64,000 nucleotides of DNA, taken from the NCBI GenBank assembly GCA_903813345.2, contig CAIIXF020000002.1, forward strand, positions 1,404,001 to 1,468,000, written 5' to 3'. The translations under genes and the position numbers were made by a program. The notes beneath the pieces were generated by a model. It did no database searches, was not told the origin of the DNA, and saw only the letters and a program-made list of their open reading frames with translations. Below, piece after piece: positions 35,401-45,770 of this stretch (its first letter is position 1; each line of letters starts with the position of its first letter). This DNA is from Owenia fusiformis. Lineage: Eukaryota > Annelida > Polychaeta > Sabellida > Oweniidae.

Positions 35401-36552
35401 TGGTTAAAGGGCAAAGTTCAGATAAGATTTGATGCCAATAATAATGAAATTCATTGTTTCTAATACTGTATAAAGTGCAAACTGATGATTATTGCTCTGT
35501 TTGATCAATAGTAAATTAGTATATTGAATCATGTTTCCTTCCACAAAGCTTCATTTCATTAAAATTGAGCAACATATAACTCAAGCATTTTTCAAACATA
35601 AACATAGTTAATTACCAATTATATCGTGTTATTCTGTTCATGATTTTGATAAAAATCGTTTTCTATAAACTTTAGATATAGTTTTATTATTCCACCCTCC
35701 CCTTAATTTTATTTCTTAATCACTAATTGGTATTTTTGTACATCTTGAAAAATGAATGCTTAAGACAAAAACAAGTTGAACTGGAAATTGTTCATTATTC
35801 CATTTCGCGTTATATTGTTTTAAAGATAAATTCAGTACGTTTTTTCCTTTAATTGTTACCATAAAATTGACAATTTATCATAAAATGTAAGAAATTACAT
35901 CCCCGTGGGTCGATTTGACCTTTGTTAACCTGATTATGAAAAAGAGTTTATGAAAAGCAATATCAACATGAATTATAAAAGACAATTGATATAAAAACGC
36001 CGAGTGGAGCTGGTTGCCCTAATATACCTCCCCCCTCTGCGACCTATAGACCTTTGTCCATAGACCGTAGTCTTATGCCCTTAAAACATATTTAAACTAT
36101 AGTCCCTTATATACATGCAGGCCAAGCTATTTTGGCCTAAACGCATGTTCGGAAGTTATGTGCTAGAAGCAATTTAAAAGATTTAAAAAGTATCAAATTT
36201 CGGCTGGTTAGAATTCTTTAACACAGTGGCGTGACCTTACATGACCTTTAATGTTAATGCTGACAGCGTTCAATGAGGTTGATACGTTTAATATGGGAGC
36301 TATAGGATGCTTTAATCAACCACATAGGTTGACTTGATTTATTGCAATGATAAACCGATCCAACAGAGAGGGAAAACAAGATAAAGTAAAATATAAAACA
36401 TATAACAAATCAACTCGATACTTGGTAGAAATTGTGACTATACAGTAACAGGAACTTACTTTGGCTCCAAGTTTGAGTAGAGACGTGACTATTGATTTAC
36501 CAATACCCCGAGCTCCCCCAGTTACTACCGCAACTTGTCCCTCAATTTTCAT
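17299..36552 (-). CDS. HPGD-like: 15-PGDH-like short-chain dehydrogenase, copy 2 (terminal exon broken)
   Basis: Tandem paralogue of the upstream-numbered gene. Exons: 36460-36552, 34611-34731, 34217-34323, 21905-22001, 21087-21163, 20320-20477. Lengths are 93, 121, 107, 97, 77 and 158 nt, identical to copy 1, with GT/AG borders and no stop or frameshift. TGGARGIG, D36, NNAG, N106, S137 and YAAAK are all kept. The seventh exon survives only as about 17299-17402: it matches the copy 1 ending (ITKGKTTFVDPPALDLS then TGA). The acceptor and about seven preceding codons are missing, replaced by unrelated AT-rich sequence. The nearest alternative AG would read straight into TGA. So the gene either makes a C-terminally altered protein through an exon I did not find, or is a young pseudogene. 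Intron 3 is swollen to 12.2 kb by a large inverted-repeat element. Confidence 0.75.
18161..18625. mobile_element. Compound fold-back element in the last intron of SDR2
   Basis: Outer inverted ends are ATTGGTATGGGA (18161) and TCCCATACCAAT (18614-18625). Inside, a block GGTTCAGG-ATATTGGGATTATCCC-GGCCAATATAATA occurs three times in alternating orientation (about 18192-18290, 18476-18520, 18565-18598). It can therefore form more than one hairpin. The open frame 18128-18478 runs through it and is not gene-like. Confidence 0.7.
18885..18945. repeat. GC-rich inverted hairpin
   Basis: AGCGGGCAGATACACTATATCTGCCCGCT at about 18888-18916 is a nearly perfect palindrome. It is followed at once by a second CATCTGCCCGCT. 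It stands out by GC content from the AT-rich surroundings. Confidence 0.6.
19066..20299 (-). mobile_element. Decayed DDE transposon in the last intron of SDR2
   Basis: Inverted ends of about 100 bp: 19066-19170 (CCAAAAAACAGGACCGTAAG...) against about 20180-20299 (...CTTACTGTCCTGTTTTTTGGACACCCTG), followed by TA. Minus-strand readings near 19380-19470 include an SPDLNPPDF block in one frame and FFIFGDFSK in another, so it is a frameshifted DDE transposase remnant. The left end lacks the terminal ACACCCTG complement and is truncated. A separate repeat at 19691-20010, related to 30780-31040, is inserted inside it. Confidence 0.65.
19691..20012. repeat. Dispersed repeat family R2, copy 1
   Basis: The plus strand is the diverged counterpart of the minus strand of about 30780-31045. 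Shared blocks are GATACAT..GGGT, AACCA..AAAACTGAT, GCCACCT(G/T)GTGGTGA(A/G)ATTGGTAAC and CGCATC at the end. The block TGGTGAAATTGG is reminiscent of a pol III A box, but I see no matching B box. Confidence 0.6.
20547..20965. mobile_element. ~420-bp fold-back MITE in intron 5 of SDR2
   Basis: Outer arms GTTCCACAGCTGGATGACTCT and AGAGTCATCGAGCTGTGGAAC, with an inner palindrome around ACGTCATCATTACGTCATC (arms GGCTTCACGTTGAATGACT / AGTCATTGTAAGTGAAGCC). Absent from the same intron of SDR1 (6861-7097), so inserted after the gene duplication. Ends extended to CACT/AGTG on weaker evidence. Confidence 0.8.
22041..22243 (-). repeat. Partial copies of SDR2 exon 4 (left of the large element)
   Basis: One partial copy with an altered acceptor ends at 22110, 109 bp from the true exon end at 22001. 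A second, nearly full-length exon copy starts at about 22172 and is cut at 22241-22244 by the large inverted-repeat element. Its other half lies at about 33794-33825. The fuller copy carries a 2-base insertion (CTCTAAAGAG for CTCTCGAG on the minus strand) that breaks the frame, and it lacks a GT donor. Confidence 0.8.
23206..27255 (+). mobile_element. 5'-truncated LINE (non-LTR retrotransposon) inserted in the left arm
   Basis: The right arm of the host element gives the empty site (GCCCTACTTATTATATC). Here ACTTA occurs at 23201-23205 and 27256-27260 around the insertion. The 3' end has a polyadenylation-like AATAAATATTTTA and a (TAAC)n tail of about five units, typical of LINEs that end in short tandem repeats. 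The coding part is one frame with endonuclease and reverse transcriptase. There is no ORF1, so it is 5' truncated or lacks that part. Confidence 0.9.
23210..27094 (+). pseudogene. LINE endonuclease/reverse-transcriptase ORF with three in-frame stops
   Basis: A single reading frame runs from 23210 to 27094, interrupted only by TAG (23477), TGA (23537) and TAA (26717). In order it holds: a Pro/Thr/Gln-rich segment; an apurinic-type endonuclease (ATWNTN at the start, CGDLNSR, DYVIVP, PDHSILEC); a reverse transcriptase with a VDGRRAFDTINR box, GLKQGCKLS and YADD (25880-25891); and a C-terminal C-x-C-x8-H-x4-C knuckle (CMCQQGVEDEMHILIDC) common at the ends of animal LINEs. Absence of any frameshift over 3.9 kb shows a recent insertion. 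The clade (Jockey/CR1 group or relatives) is not settled by eye. The longest uninterrupted part is 23651-26719. Confidence 0.9.
27302..27375 (-). repeat. tRNA-like sequence in the left arm of the large element
   Basis: On the minus strand it reads GGTAGCTCGTTGGCC..ATGGTTAGCG (A-box-like) and, about 35 bases on, TTGATCGAGACCC (B-box-like). The counterpart in the right arm is 32692-32762, plus strand. The acceptor stem does not pair, so it is not a functional tRNA. It looks like a tRNA-derived, SINE-like head that became part of the repeat arms. Confidence 0.55.
27588..28745. mobile_element. Nested fold-back element inside the large element
   Basis: Outer arms (about 27588-27680 against 28635-28745) share TTTCTCTGCA / TGCAGAGAAA and CACGTTTGGGC / GCCCGAACGTG. 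Inner arms (about 27680-27810 against 28115-28215) share CATACCCACCTACCCACGTA / TACGTGGGT-type sequence. A B-box-like GGGTTCGATTCCC sits between them at 27878-27890. No coding potential is supported. Confidence 0.65.
28750..29370. other. Unassigned stretch in the large element
   Basis: A minus-strand open frame of 101 codons (29358-29053) has fairly mixed, polar composition (includes GRRSENRSKCDQDIKQL) and more GC than its surroundings. I do not recognise it and see no splice or start context that favours it. It could be a captured gene fragment or chance. Confidence 0.2.
29375..30772. mobile_element. Degenerate 1.4 kb fold-back element, GGTCA-rich
   Basis: The left arm 29375 to about 29950 is an old inverted match of about 30340-30772. 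Outer blocks are TAGGAGCT / AGCTCCTA and GTATACATTTTAAC / GTTAAAATGTATAC. Within the arms, phrases such as GACCTTGA, GGTCACCTAATCATG and CCAAATACCTAGATATT recur. The centre (30340-30430) has an AAGGAGATGTC / GACATCTCCTT hairpin with TGTCTGTCTGTC. Confidence 0.6.
30780..31045. repeat. Dispersed repeat family R2, copy 2
   Basis: Reverse-oriented relative of 19691-20012. GTAATAACGCAGATGCGAG starts the block here and AATAACGCAGATGCGAG also occurs at 19691. It lies in the core of the 11.5 kb inverted-repeat element. Confidence 0.55.
31050..32390. other. Unassigned core of the large element
   Basis: No gene supported. Contains a (GAT)n run at about 31590-31608, a C-run at about 31783, and a block at 31615-31690 related (inverted) to 7875-7960. 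It also contains a repeat rich in TCAGGGAAAT at 32100-32250, beside GGTTCGTACACACCTGGAAA, a phrase I have seen in dispersed animal repeats but cannot name. Confidence 0.4.
32495..32590 (-). repeat. 91-bp segment present only in the right arm, with B-box-like motif
   Basis: The left arm is collinear up to CCTATGGCGCT and resumes at CAAGACGTTAG (27470-27485). The right arm has about 91 extra bases here. On the minus strand they contain GTGAGTGGTTCGTATCCC, a good B-box match, after TGGCGCTAGTG. Either the left arm lost it or a short tRNA-derived piece was gained in the right arm. Confidence 0.5.
32692..32762 (+). repeat. tRNA-like sequence in the right arm of the large element
   Basis: Counterpart of the copy at 27302-27375, with the same A-box-like (GTAGCTCGTTGGCC) and B-box-like (GATCGAGACCC) blocks. 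Because the arms are inverted, the two potential pol III promoters both point outward along the arms, toward the element ends. Confidence 0.55.
33794..33990 (-). repeat. Exon 4 copies of SDR2 (right of the large element)
   Basis: 33794-33825 is the acceptor-side half of the exon copy split by the large element. About 33893-33983 is another nearly full-length exon 4 copy with the same 2-base frame-breaking insertion and an altered acceptor (GTTAAG). Both lie in intron 3 of SDR2 and do not look usable as exons. Confidence 0.75.
34821..35300. mobile_element. ~480-bp fold-back MITE in intron 1 of SDR2
   Basis: Inverted arms GTTTCATTTTTC..GAATGTT..AGATCA..GGCCATT..AACA near 34829-34990, and their complement at about 35150-35300. 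The right end reads AACACCCTGG, a CAGGGTGTT-type terminus. Intron 1 of SDR1 (11947-12451) lacks it. Confidence 0.7.
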
Positions 36553-39500
36553 TATCGATATCCTAAGTATACATAATATAGCATTGCTCAACTTATCTTT
36601 TAAAGATGCAGTATCGGATATATTTTCACCTCTGTTTGTACAGGTTTTACTTCCGGTTCGAGTACAGCTAGCTCCTCAGAACGTCAGTTTCGCAGTTTTT
36701 AGATCATAGTCGTCCAATAGTCCTGCTTCAAATACTTTCAAAATATATAAAGAGAGCAATGTATACTTACTAAAATTATTTTTGTTTCTTCCTACGGTCA
36801 TAATTGATGATCTTATAACTAGAAATGTGCAAAAAATTCTAAATTAGAGCCAGTGGTTTTCATACAACCACAGCTAAAGCTGTTGCAATTAATTCGCTAT
36901 AGCTAATTTTCTTCACAGTCAGCACCATCCATCTAATTTTGGGTAGTCATAATATAATAGCTCCGGTACGGTACTGTCATGGTATTATTTTATATTGTGA
37001 ACTACTCTCTCTAGTGAACCTCTGTATCTAGTGAACACCTGTATCTAGAGAACACAGTATCTCGTGAACACCGGTGACTAGTGAACACCAATTCTTGGCA
37101 CAGTATCTACTTATTGCAGTGCAGCAAAACCTTTATCTAGTGAACACCTTCTCTTGTAACACTTGTGTCTAAAGAAAACCTTTTTTCTAGTGAACACCGA
37201 TTCTAAGCACATAATGCACTGACTGCAGTGCAGTAAAACTGGCCTGTATATAGTGAGCACCTTCTCGAAATTGAAGACCAGTGTCTAGTGAACACCTTGT
37301 GCCTGGTGAACACCAATTCTTAGCATATGGTCCACTAACTACAGTGCAGTAAAACTCATATCTAGTGAGCACCTTTATCCACTGACCACCACATCATCCA
37401 CCGACTACAGTGCAATGAAACCTGTATCTAGTGAGCACCTTTCTTATGTGAACACCAGAATCTAGTGAACAACAATTCTTACCACACAATCCACTGACTG
37501 TAGTGCAATACAACCTGTATCTAGTGAGCACCTTTCTCATGTGAACACCAGGGTCTAGTGATATTGATTTTCGTGTATTAATTCTGTATTCCCTATTGTC
37601 AACAGTGGTTAATAAGCCCAAGGTGGGTTGGGTAAAATGTTAATTAATTGTTTTATATTTGTTAAATTGTGAGACTGACCATTATAAATAAATGAATTAA
37701 CTAAAACTAAACTAAACTTAACTATAATTGTCATTTAGTATTGGTGAAGATTTCTAGACGACTCGTTATCGTGTCGTATGCAATTCTCAAATGTTGAAGT
37801 GTAGACAAACTTTTTATTATATTTACTGTATTGTACATGCTTAAACAACATTTGCTCTGAAATAAAATGTAAAGAAAAATCAAAAAAATCGTGACAGTGT
37901 TGATTTTTATGATTTTGATTATTCATTTGATTTTTCCCAATTGTTAAGGTTTGTAAGGTTTTCTAAATGATTTATTCTACTATTCCATGGCTTTAAATTA
38001 GCTTTTACAATGTCAATAATCAAATAAACACTAAGAGCCTAATATTTTTCCGTTAATACCAGCTAACTTAGTAATTGCGTTTTCAAGGCGTTTTCTTATG
38101 AATATGGCCTAAGCATTTTGTTTATTAACTGCTAGGTCACATGACATCAACATCTTCAAAAGCATTATATTGATCTATTATTGCCTAAGAGTTAAGATCT
38201 ATCATTGCCTAAGTTTGGTAATCGTCTAATTGAGCTATTTTGATTTCTTTGTCACCAGGCAACAATTTGCCATTAGCATCCTCGTCTAATTCGAGATGCA
38301 AGTATTTCAGCACTTAAAATATGAAAAGTAAAGAGTACTACGGCCCTACCTTAACCAAGGAGTCCCTATGATATGGGGCTACAAAGTACCCCCCCCCCCC
38401 CCGGTGTAACTTTTTTGATTACATTTAAAGGAAGCAATCGTGTTGCTTGATTTTTATATAGCTTCTAGGGGTATGTAACATTTTAATGGAAAAATCATAT
38501 ATGGGGAATAACTAATTACATTACCATTTATTAATAGAAAATGTCAAGTTCATCATATATTTTTCTATGTTGTGCTATAACATGAAGTTCAGTATAATAA
38601 TGCTGTAAAAAATAATAAATTAGTATTATTGAATATGATTAATGAGCATTTTACCTTATATTATGTTTGGTGTTAGGTTCTTAATTGTTAAAATACTAAG
38701 ATACATCATTGTTGAATAAAAGAAACACGATTTCGGTGTTTTTGTTATACTCCGTCAATAATTAGCCAAAGACATAAACTATTTGGTGAAATACGAATCT
38801 TGAGACGTATAGCTCCTTTTTACAAGGAGGTTAACGAGCGTTCAAGGTCAAACTACCATTTGTAATTACACTACAACTTTGAATGTTAAAATACGTTTTA
38901 ATCAATGTTTAAAGGATGGAAGGGACGTCGTACCATCAACACGTTATTAAAAGTAGGCCCCCAAAGTCCTTTTTAAGAACCCATATTCTTACTGTTGAAA
39001 ATAGATTCTAGCAATGAAATCAAACAAGAATGTACTTGTTCAGACTCAATCAACTTGAGTTCTTCTGTGAAAATGAGGATTTCGGTGTATTGACTGACCA
39101 CTTACCACAACATTTTCCGGTGATTAACATTTACATTAACTACGTTCTTAACACAAAGGCCTTTTTGAATTTTTTGGTTAGTACTAATGGCGTATTGGTA
39201 ATTATTGAGTGGGAATAAATGTGTGTGGACAACGAAATGTTAACATAACCTCCCTAAGTTAAGTTGTAAACATTGATTTGATAAATAGAATAATACGTAG
39301 AAATCCAATAAACCAAAATAAGTAAAAACAGAGTCTTCAACACTTCGTAGAACAATCACTAACATTAATGTGATACTTTCGGTAAAACTACATATTTATA
39401 TAATAGGAGGTTTAACGTTGCAAATAAAATCGAAAAAAACCAACTTGTACAATACATCGCTTAAACAACTTCCGTTCGCGTTTAAGTCGTGAAAAACAGT

Positions 39501-39773
39501 GCATGCTTAAGCTCCCTAAAAGTAAATAATATGGCTTCCTGTAATGGAAATCAATATAAAATGATTACACGTTTATTCAAACAAAAGAAGGGTAGGGTAG
39601 TCTGATAAAAACTACACGTTATGCAAATATTATAGAATTTGGTGGAAACCAACATCGATAACGATCCCCTATCTATGACGAATGGTATGTGACCACAGTT
39701 GGCATTTAATTGAATGTAAGGAAACCAACGGACCTAGAGGCATCGATTGCGTAAAAAGGTGAAGATAACGAAC
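36553..39773. other. Intergenic region between SDR2 and WSC gene A
   Basis: No gene supported. About 36990-37570 is an irregular tandem repeat (see its own entry). 37660-37730 has an AATAAATGAATTAAC(TAAAAC)n-like tail that may be the 3' end of a retroelement. A C(16) run lies at about 38387. The last 500 bases should contain the promoter of gene A, but no clear TATA box is seen. Confidence 0.5.
36990..37570. repeat. Irregular ~100-bp tandem repeat (CTAGTGAACACC)
   Basis: About five diverged units, each with ATCTAGTGAACACC-type phrases and a CTGCAGTGCAGTAAAACC block (near 37115, 37215, 37340, 37405 and 37500). Spacing varies from about 65 to 125 bp. Confidence 0.7.
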
Positions 39774-42766
39774 ATGAAAAAAGGATGGTTTTTGATCCCC
39801 ACACTGCATCTCCTATGCTGCAATATTGCGACCAGTTCTCGTGGAGTTTACAGGTTCTATAGAAATATGCAAGCTGGTCTCTCTAGCAGTGTTCATGCAT
39901 CAAGCGTCGATGATTGTGCAGTTCTCTGTTCTGAACAAGGTAGTCAATGTACATGTTTTCATCATGATGCGACAAATGGATGCTATTTCCTGAACTCCAT
40001 CCAGGAATTAATTCCAGCATCGGCATCGGGATATGACCTGTACTGTGAAAAAGGTAAGGGATACTCCGAAAGAATGGTAAGCTGTCACTCAGTTTGTTAG
40101 CCAAAAATATTAACCAATGGATAGTTTATCAATTACTCAAATTAGGGGAAACCCAAAAGCAGTGAAGATAATATAAATGTAAACATTATAAACCTCTTGA
40201 AAACGGTTAAAATAGTAAGCTATCATGTTTGAAGATATGAAAAGAAAACATACAGAAAAAAGTATTTTTGAAACCCGCTTTTTAAGAACACAAGTTAAGA
40301 ACACTTTTTTAACGAAGTTACACAAAATGAGCATGTCTATGTTCATAAAAAAACTATAAAAGTACTTCATAGATCATCTCGTATGTTTTGTGATAACAAA
40401 GACAATTAAATTATCCATGCAATGAATATATCATTTTGCGAATGACTCTAAATTCTGTTTGAGGTCCAATAACACTAGGAGTAAAACCTATTGAAAACGG
40501 CGCCGGGTCAGTCATCATTCTCTAAAATGTCCCATTACTCTTTTATATTTATAACGGCATCATAAAGTGACATTATAATATTTATCTATGTTTTCAGTAT
40601 AACTCTGAAGGTATTGATAAGATCTATTTGTATTGGCTTTTTTATAATAATTGTTTTTATAAAAATGAATTTTTTGTCCAGCTTCGGGGAGCATTTTCAA
40701 ATGTGAAATACAAACTTGATTGATTGTCGAAATATTCTATCTTCTTCAGTATTCTGTATATTGTATTATTTGTTATAAAAGTGCCCATATACTACTATCT
40801 CACATTATTTTATGAACTGTAGAAAGACATCAAATAAAATGTTGCCTTTGATACTGAGCCATGTTGATAATTTTATGAACACGCATTTATATTGAGGTAT
40901 TTGTCGACACAGTTTTCATGACAACCATAAATGACAGACTTATGTAACGTTGCCTCGGATGGATTCCATACTATTTCATTATGGTCTTGTGTAATAATTT
41001 TGAGAACTTGAAAATCCAGAATGTTATGATATGAATCGACGAAAAGGTTTGACTCATTGCGCTAAAATGACATATGTATGGTATATGTATGGTATGGTAT
41101 AAACATAAGAAGACCAGTCCATTATAAGCTATACTTTCTTAATGATTTGGGAACATTTATTTCCAGATATACCTGTCACGATGTACCTTGGTTGCTATGG
41201 AGACACAGGGTTTGATAGAGATATGCCTGCTTCTGTGTCACCATCTAGTTTATTGACTCCACAAGTCTGTATTGCTGACTGTCGGAGTTTGGACAATGGT
41301 AACATATAGTTTAAATTACTCATACTTTAATCACATCATGGTAAAAGTGAATATATTAAAAACTTGATAAAACATGAATGTTAAATGTTCATTTATGTAA
41401 GTTCCTATAGGTCGTATTGTTGATATCTCATCATGCATTACACAAAAATACAATGATTGGTCAAAATGTTTCAAACAGTAACTAGATTTGAAGCACATAT
41501 TATTTTCAGGGGTAATAAGCAAAATTAATATCCAGTATCCCAATTTGTGTATGTTTTGTTGATGGGCTAAAACGTGCAGCAATTACAAAAACGATGAATA
41601 TGATGCTAGGCAAAAGACCACTGGAAGTCCAAAATCGTCAAATGGAGCCATAGTTTCGAAAGTGCTAACAGTGCAATATGCAACTTTGACCTACCCGGAC
41701 CACTCTAATGTAAAACTAGAAAAATAGCAACTCCACAGAGTAGCTAATCAAGCCACAGCGGAGTAGCAAAATTAATCGAACAAACCATATGTTGATGTGA
41801 TGCGATACCATGAGTATGGTTAATATTTCTTGAGAAGAGGACTCATGACCAGCATAAATCATAACCATATTTTGCGCCGAATCCTATAACTAGTAAAAAT
41901 TACATTTTTCATGAGCAATGAAATACATTAATTGAGCAATTATCTTGGAAACAGAGTTATATTTCCCTAAAGCATTAGCATGTGGCATTTGAACCAAATC
42001 CATCAACTGATCTTTCAGTTATTAAAGATTACATTTTTACCGAAAAATGGCGCCCATTTTGACATTTTGAACCAACTGATATTAATTTTGCAAAAAATGG
42101 CGGCCATTTTATAATGGTTTGCAAAGAAGTTATTACCACATTGTAGTAGGACCATGCTAACAGTTTTGAGATCAAGCTCATTATTAACAATAGAAAGCAG
42201 ATCTTAGAATGGAAATCAAAAGTTCAACATTTCTTTACAATTTCTCAGTGCTAAGAAATATAAAGGTTACGTTTTACTGATGTTGAGTTTTATTGAGATT
42301 GAGTTGACTAAGGGTTGAGTTGACTTGGGATTGAATTTTACTGGCGTTGAGTTTGACAGGTGTTGAGCTTGATTGGGCTTCAATTTACTGGGTTGAGCTT
42401 ATTTGGGGTTAAGATGACAAAGAAGCACTCCGCTACATTATCTGACATTATGTTTGTTCCCCTGACACATGTTACTTTGTTTAGAAGCGAAAGACTAAGC
42501 GTAAGGTACTTTAAATATGGAAACATTTAATAAATAATACAAATTAATTCGATAGTATGGGTAATGATACGGAGAATCTCCACTCTAAATTTTATATTGT
42601 AGGTTACCTTTATGCCGGAGTGCAGAACGGAGGCCAATGCTTTTGCGGTACGACTTATGGGAAACATGGAACAGTTACGAACTGTAATAAGGCATGTCCA
42701 GGTGACAGCACAACGATGTGTGGAGGATTCGATGCCCAAAATATTTATGTAATCTTGGACCCTTGA
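39774..42766 (+). CDS. Secreted apple-like/WSC-domain protein A (complete, 3 exons)
   Basis: Exons 39774-40053, 41167-41298 and 42603-42766. Introns are GT/AG and all phase 1; total 576 nt, 191 aa. Residues 1 to about 22 form a signal peptide (MKKGW, then leucine-rich, ending near ATSS). Exon 1 then encodes a small Cys module (DDCAVLCSEQGSQCTCFHHD..NGCYFL) that resembles a PAN/apple fold. Exons 2-3 encode one WSC domain with all eight cysteines: LGCYGD, CIADC, GGQCFCG, CNKAC and MCGG. WSC domains bind carbohydrate or act as wall sensors in fungi and occur in many secreted animal proteins. With no membrane span this is likely a soluble lectin-like or matrix protein; function is inferred. The start at 39774 is preferred to an in-frame ATG at 39747 because it directly precedes the signal peptide. 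Confidence 0.9.
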
Positions 42767-45236
42767 TTTTATCAATGACATAACAGTTTTTGGCAATTAT
42801 ATACACTTTTTAATATTTAATTACATGATTGAAGCGTTTTGGACCAATATTCATTAATGTAAGTATGGTAGCAATTTGATATTTATTTGTTATTGATAAT
42901 GCAAACGGACACCAAACAAGTAGTATGCCAGTATTGTAATTTGCATGTTTTAAAGCATGTAAACGTGATTCCAACATCCCCTGCGTCTGATTTATTAACA
43001 TGCATACATTTTCATGTCACCACCAAAAGCGGTTGGCGTTGGTTATTGGCGGTTGGTGTCTGTAACAAATTCTAAAAACTTCAGTTTTTTTTTAAAATCA
43101 TTTACAAGTTTTCAGAAATTCAAATCGGACCTTTTATTTAAGATTTGACCTTCAGTTATCTTTTCAAGGTAAAAAGGTAAAAAAATGTATTTTTCAACTC
43201 ATCTATTAGTTATCAGAAATTCAAATCAGACTTTAGAGTTGAGATTTGACCTTCATCGACCTTCTCAAGATCAAAAAAGTTCAAAAGGGTCTTTTTTCAA
43301 CTAACTTCAAAATGACCAAATGTTTTTCTTCAAACTTATCTACAAGTTATCAGAGGTCAAAATCTGACTTTAGACTTAAGATTTGACTTTCATTATCCAT
43401 CCCAAGGCCATTTTTTAACTTATTTTTTTAAATTGACCAGTCTTTTTTTAAAAAATCATCTACAAGTTCTCAGAAGTAGATCTTAGATTTGAGATTTCAC
43501 CTTCAATGACCTTCAAAGGGTTAAAAACTACTTTGTCAGCTTGCTTCAAATTGATCATTTTTCAAAATCATCTACAATTTCCAATAATATTATATATATA
43601 TAGATGTTGTTATGTATATGCCTTGTTTATTAAAGATACACTCCCATAAATAATGATCCTTATGTATTATTTCGCACATTTGTGTGGTGATGCAGTATTT
43701 AACCTTTAAACTTCTGAGACCAGTAACCAATCAGAATCATCCGGATTCAGGGGTTTCTTTTTCACAAACTAACAAGTCTCATTTACAGATATTACAACTA
43801 ACAGCCTAATGCTTAGATATCATCGTGGTAAGCCCAGTCAATATGGTACAACGAAAATGGGACTTCTGCGCATGTTAAAATTTTTCGTCAAAACTCAACT
43901 TTTGTTCAAGTTGATACGATTGTCTTTCGAACTAGAGACTTACCCCATTCGAAAGATCATAAAAGACTTTATCTATACTGAAAATCTTAGATCCAAACAT
44001 AGTAGAATACGCCGTCAGTCCGTATTTGATTTTTTGAAGTGAGTTTCGTAGATCGTCAGATTTCTCCGACTGATATCGGGTTATCTCAAACTGGTTCGTT
44101 TATAAATACGAATTTCTTTACCGTTGTAAGGCGCATGCGCAAAATTGATTTATAAACTTTATTGGTTGATGGTTTTTCTCCTGCGCATGCGTGAAGTCTG
44201 ATGAACACTTATGACGAAGACCGGAGCAAACATTACTAGCTCTCGAACGAAATTCCAAGATTCAGGTCATTTCGCCGTGTTTGCTAAGCGTGTATACGTG
44301 AATGACAAGCTGTTTTGAGTAGATCGGGTACCTGTTTTAGACACAACATTGATTTAGCTTGACATTGATGTGCACATTGGCACTTTTGAGCATGTTAATA
44401 CAAGTTTTTACACGCTTAGCACGAGACGGGTTTTCGAAAAATCTGTTATCTGATTCACTCGATTATCGTATGGATATGTATTTCTGCTGACATTTCAACA
44501 CCACATCACATAGATCTACGATGCAGAATGATAATAAAACACAAAACAACTACTAAATTCCACTTGTTATTTCACAGGAGGTAAAAATGCACAGTGCCTA
44601 GATTCTTTGTAAGGGTCGTCAGACATCGGATTGGCCGCCATATTTGAAATGAAAATATCACTAAATAGAGGTCTGCGCATACCTCAACATTTCGACTGAG
44701 CCACGCCCTCTCAATGAGTATCAGAATGCCTAGATATGATACATTTAAGAAACAGATGAGCCTCGCCATAGGAAAACCAGTCTTATTACAAAAAATGAAT
44801 GATGCTACAGAGCCAAAAATGTGCTCAAGATTCCAATCCATATTTTGATCTATATATGCAACGAAAAATTGTCAATACATAAGCCGTGGCCCTTTTGATG
44901 GGTGTCTTTGTGCTTTTTAGGATAAACAAATGATCGGAATATTGAAAAAATATGTGATAAGACCCCTCTTCCAGTGGCATGGCTCAGATTTTCATAGTTA
45001 TTATGACTATGTATTTATATTACAGTACAAATATTTCCCCCATGTTCCCCAGCCACCACACTTGTCTCATAATCATGTTTTATTATACTTATGAACATAT
45101 ATGTGTGGCATTTTTTACCACAACCAATTATTATGTAACATTTTGTTGTCCAATAAAATTTGTAATAATTTAGTCCCCACATATGCCTTTCTTCTTCTTT
45201 TCTTAATATGGATATACCACAGATGAACTTAACAAT
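42767..45236. other. Downstream of WSC gene A: no gene supported
   Basis: Contains the ~110-bp tandem repeat at 43090-43580 and an (AT)n run at about 43593. It also has two GCGCATGCGC-type palindromes (44131-44140 and about 44182-44190) and a 12-bp perfect inverted pair GCTAAGCGTGTA / TACACGCTTAGC at 44283-44294 and 44409-44420. The open frames at 43809-44042 and 44572-44841 have no recognisable content. Confidence 0.45.
43090..43580. repeat. ~100-140-bp tandem repeat, four to five diverged units
   Basis: TCATCTACAAGTTATCAGAAATTCAAATC-like blocks recur near 43100, 43200, 43337, 43447 and 43560. Each is followed by GACTTTAGACTTGAGATTTGACCTTCA and CCTTCTCAAGGTCAAAA. Confidence 0.75.
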
Positions 45237-45770
45237 CAAACATTAACATGCTTTGATATTCTAACCAATAAAAACTTCATGTTGCCAAGTTTATGGAGGA
45301 GAGTGTGTAATGTAGAAATAGTGACGATTTTGCCCATCCTCTATCCATGTAAGTTAATACCATTCTATTTGTGTCTGTAAAGATCAAGCTATTGAATATT
45401 GGCACTTCAACAAGAAATGTCCACCTTCACCTTTAAGAATGTAGGACAATAAAGACAAACGTATATTGAATATTGACTCTATATATCTTTCATAACAATC
45501 GTTGCATTGGTTGCATATTTTGTACATTGATCGCACATTGACATTGTATTAGACTGATATATCATTTGGGGTAATATCGATTGCAAACCAGAATATCATA
45601 TTGACATGCTTGTAAACAATGTATCCATGTTTTTTATGTTGCTTTTAGCAGATAATCAATCCCCCGTGAAATTAAAGAAATATCTGCCCGACTTTTGTCG
45701 AAAAGTAATGCTGCCAGTAGTGACATAACGGGGTTTGTTTACATTTGATTGGTCAATATAAAACAACCCT
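45237..45770 (+). repeat. Dispersed ~550-bp repeat R3, copy 1
   Basis: Direct, diverged match to 47822-48420. Shared blocks are CAAACA(T/C)TAAC..GCTTTGATAT, TTATGGAGG.GAGTGT, TTAATACCATTCTATTT..GTCTGTAAAGATCAAGCTATTGA and TATTGGCACTTCAAC. No termini or coding capacity recognised. Confidence 0.7.

Noticed and set aside
44979-45239. Overlapping sense and antisense ORFs at 45.0-45.2 kb
   Set aside because: Short, overlapping on both strands, hydrophobic composition expected from T-rich DNA, and no start or splice context.
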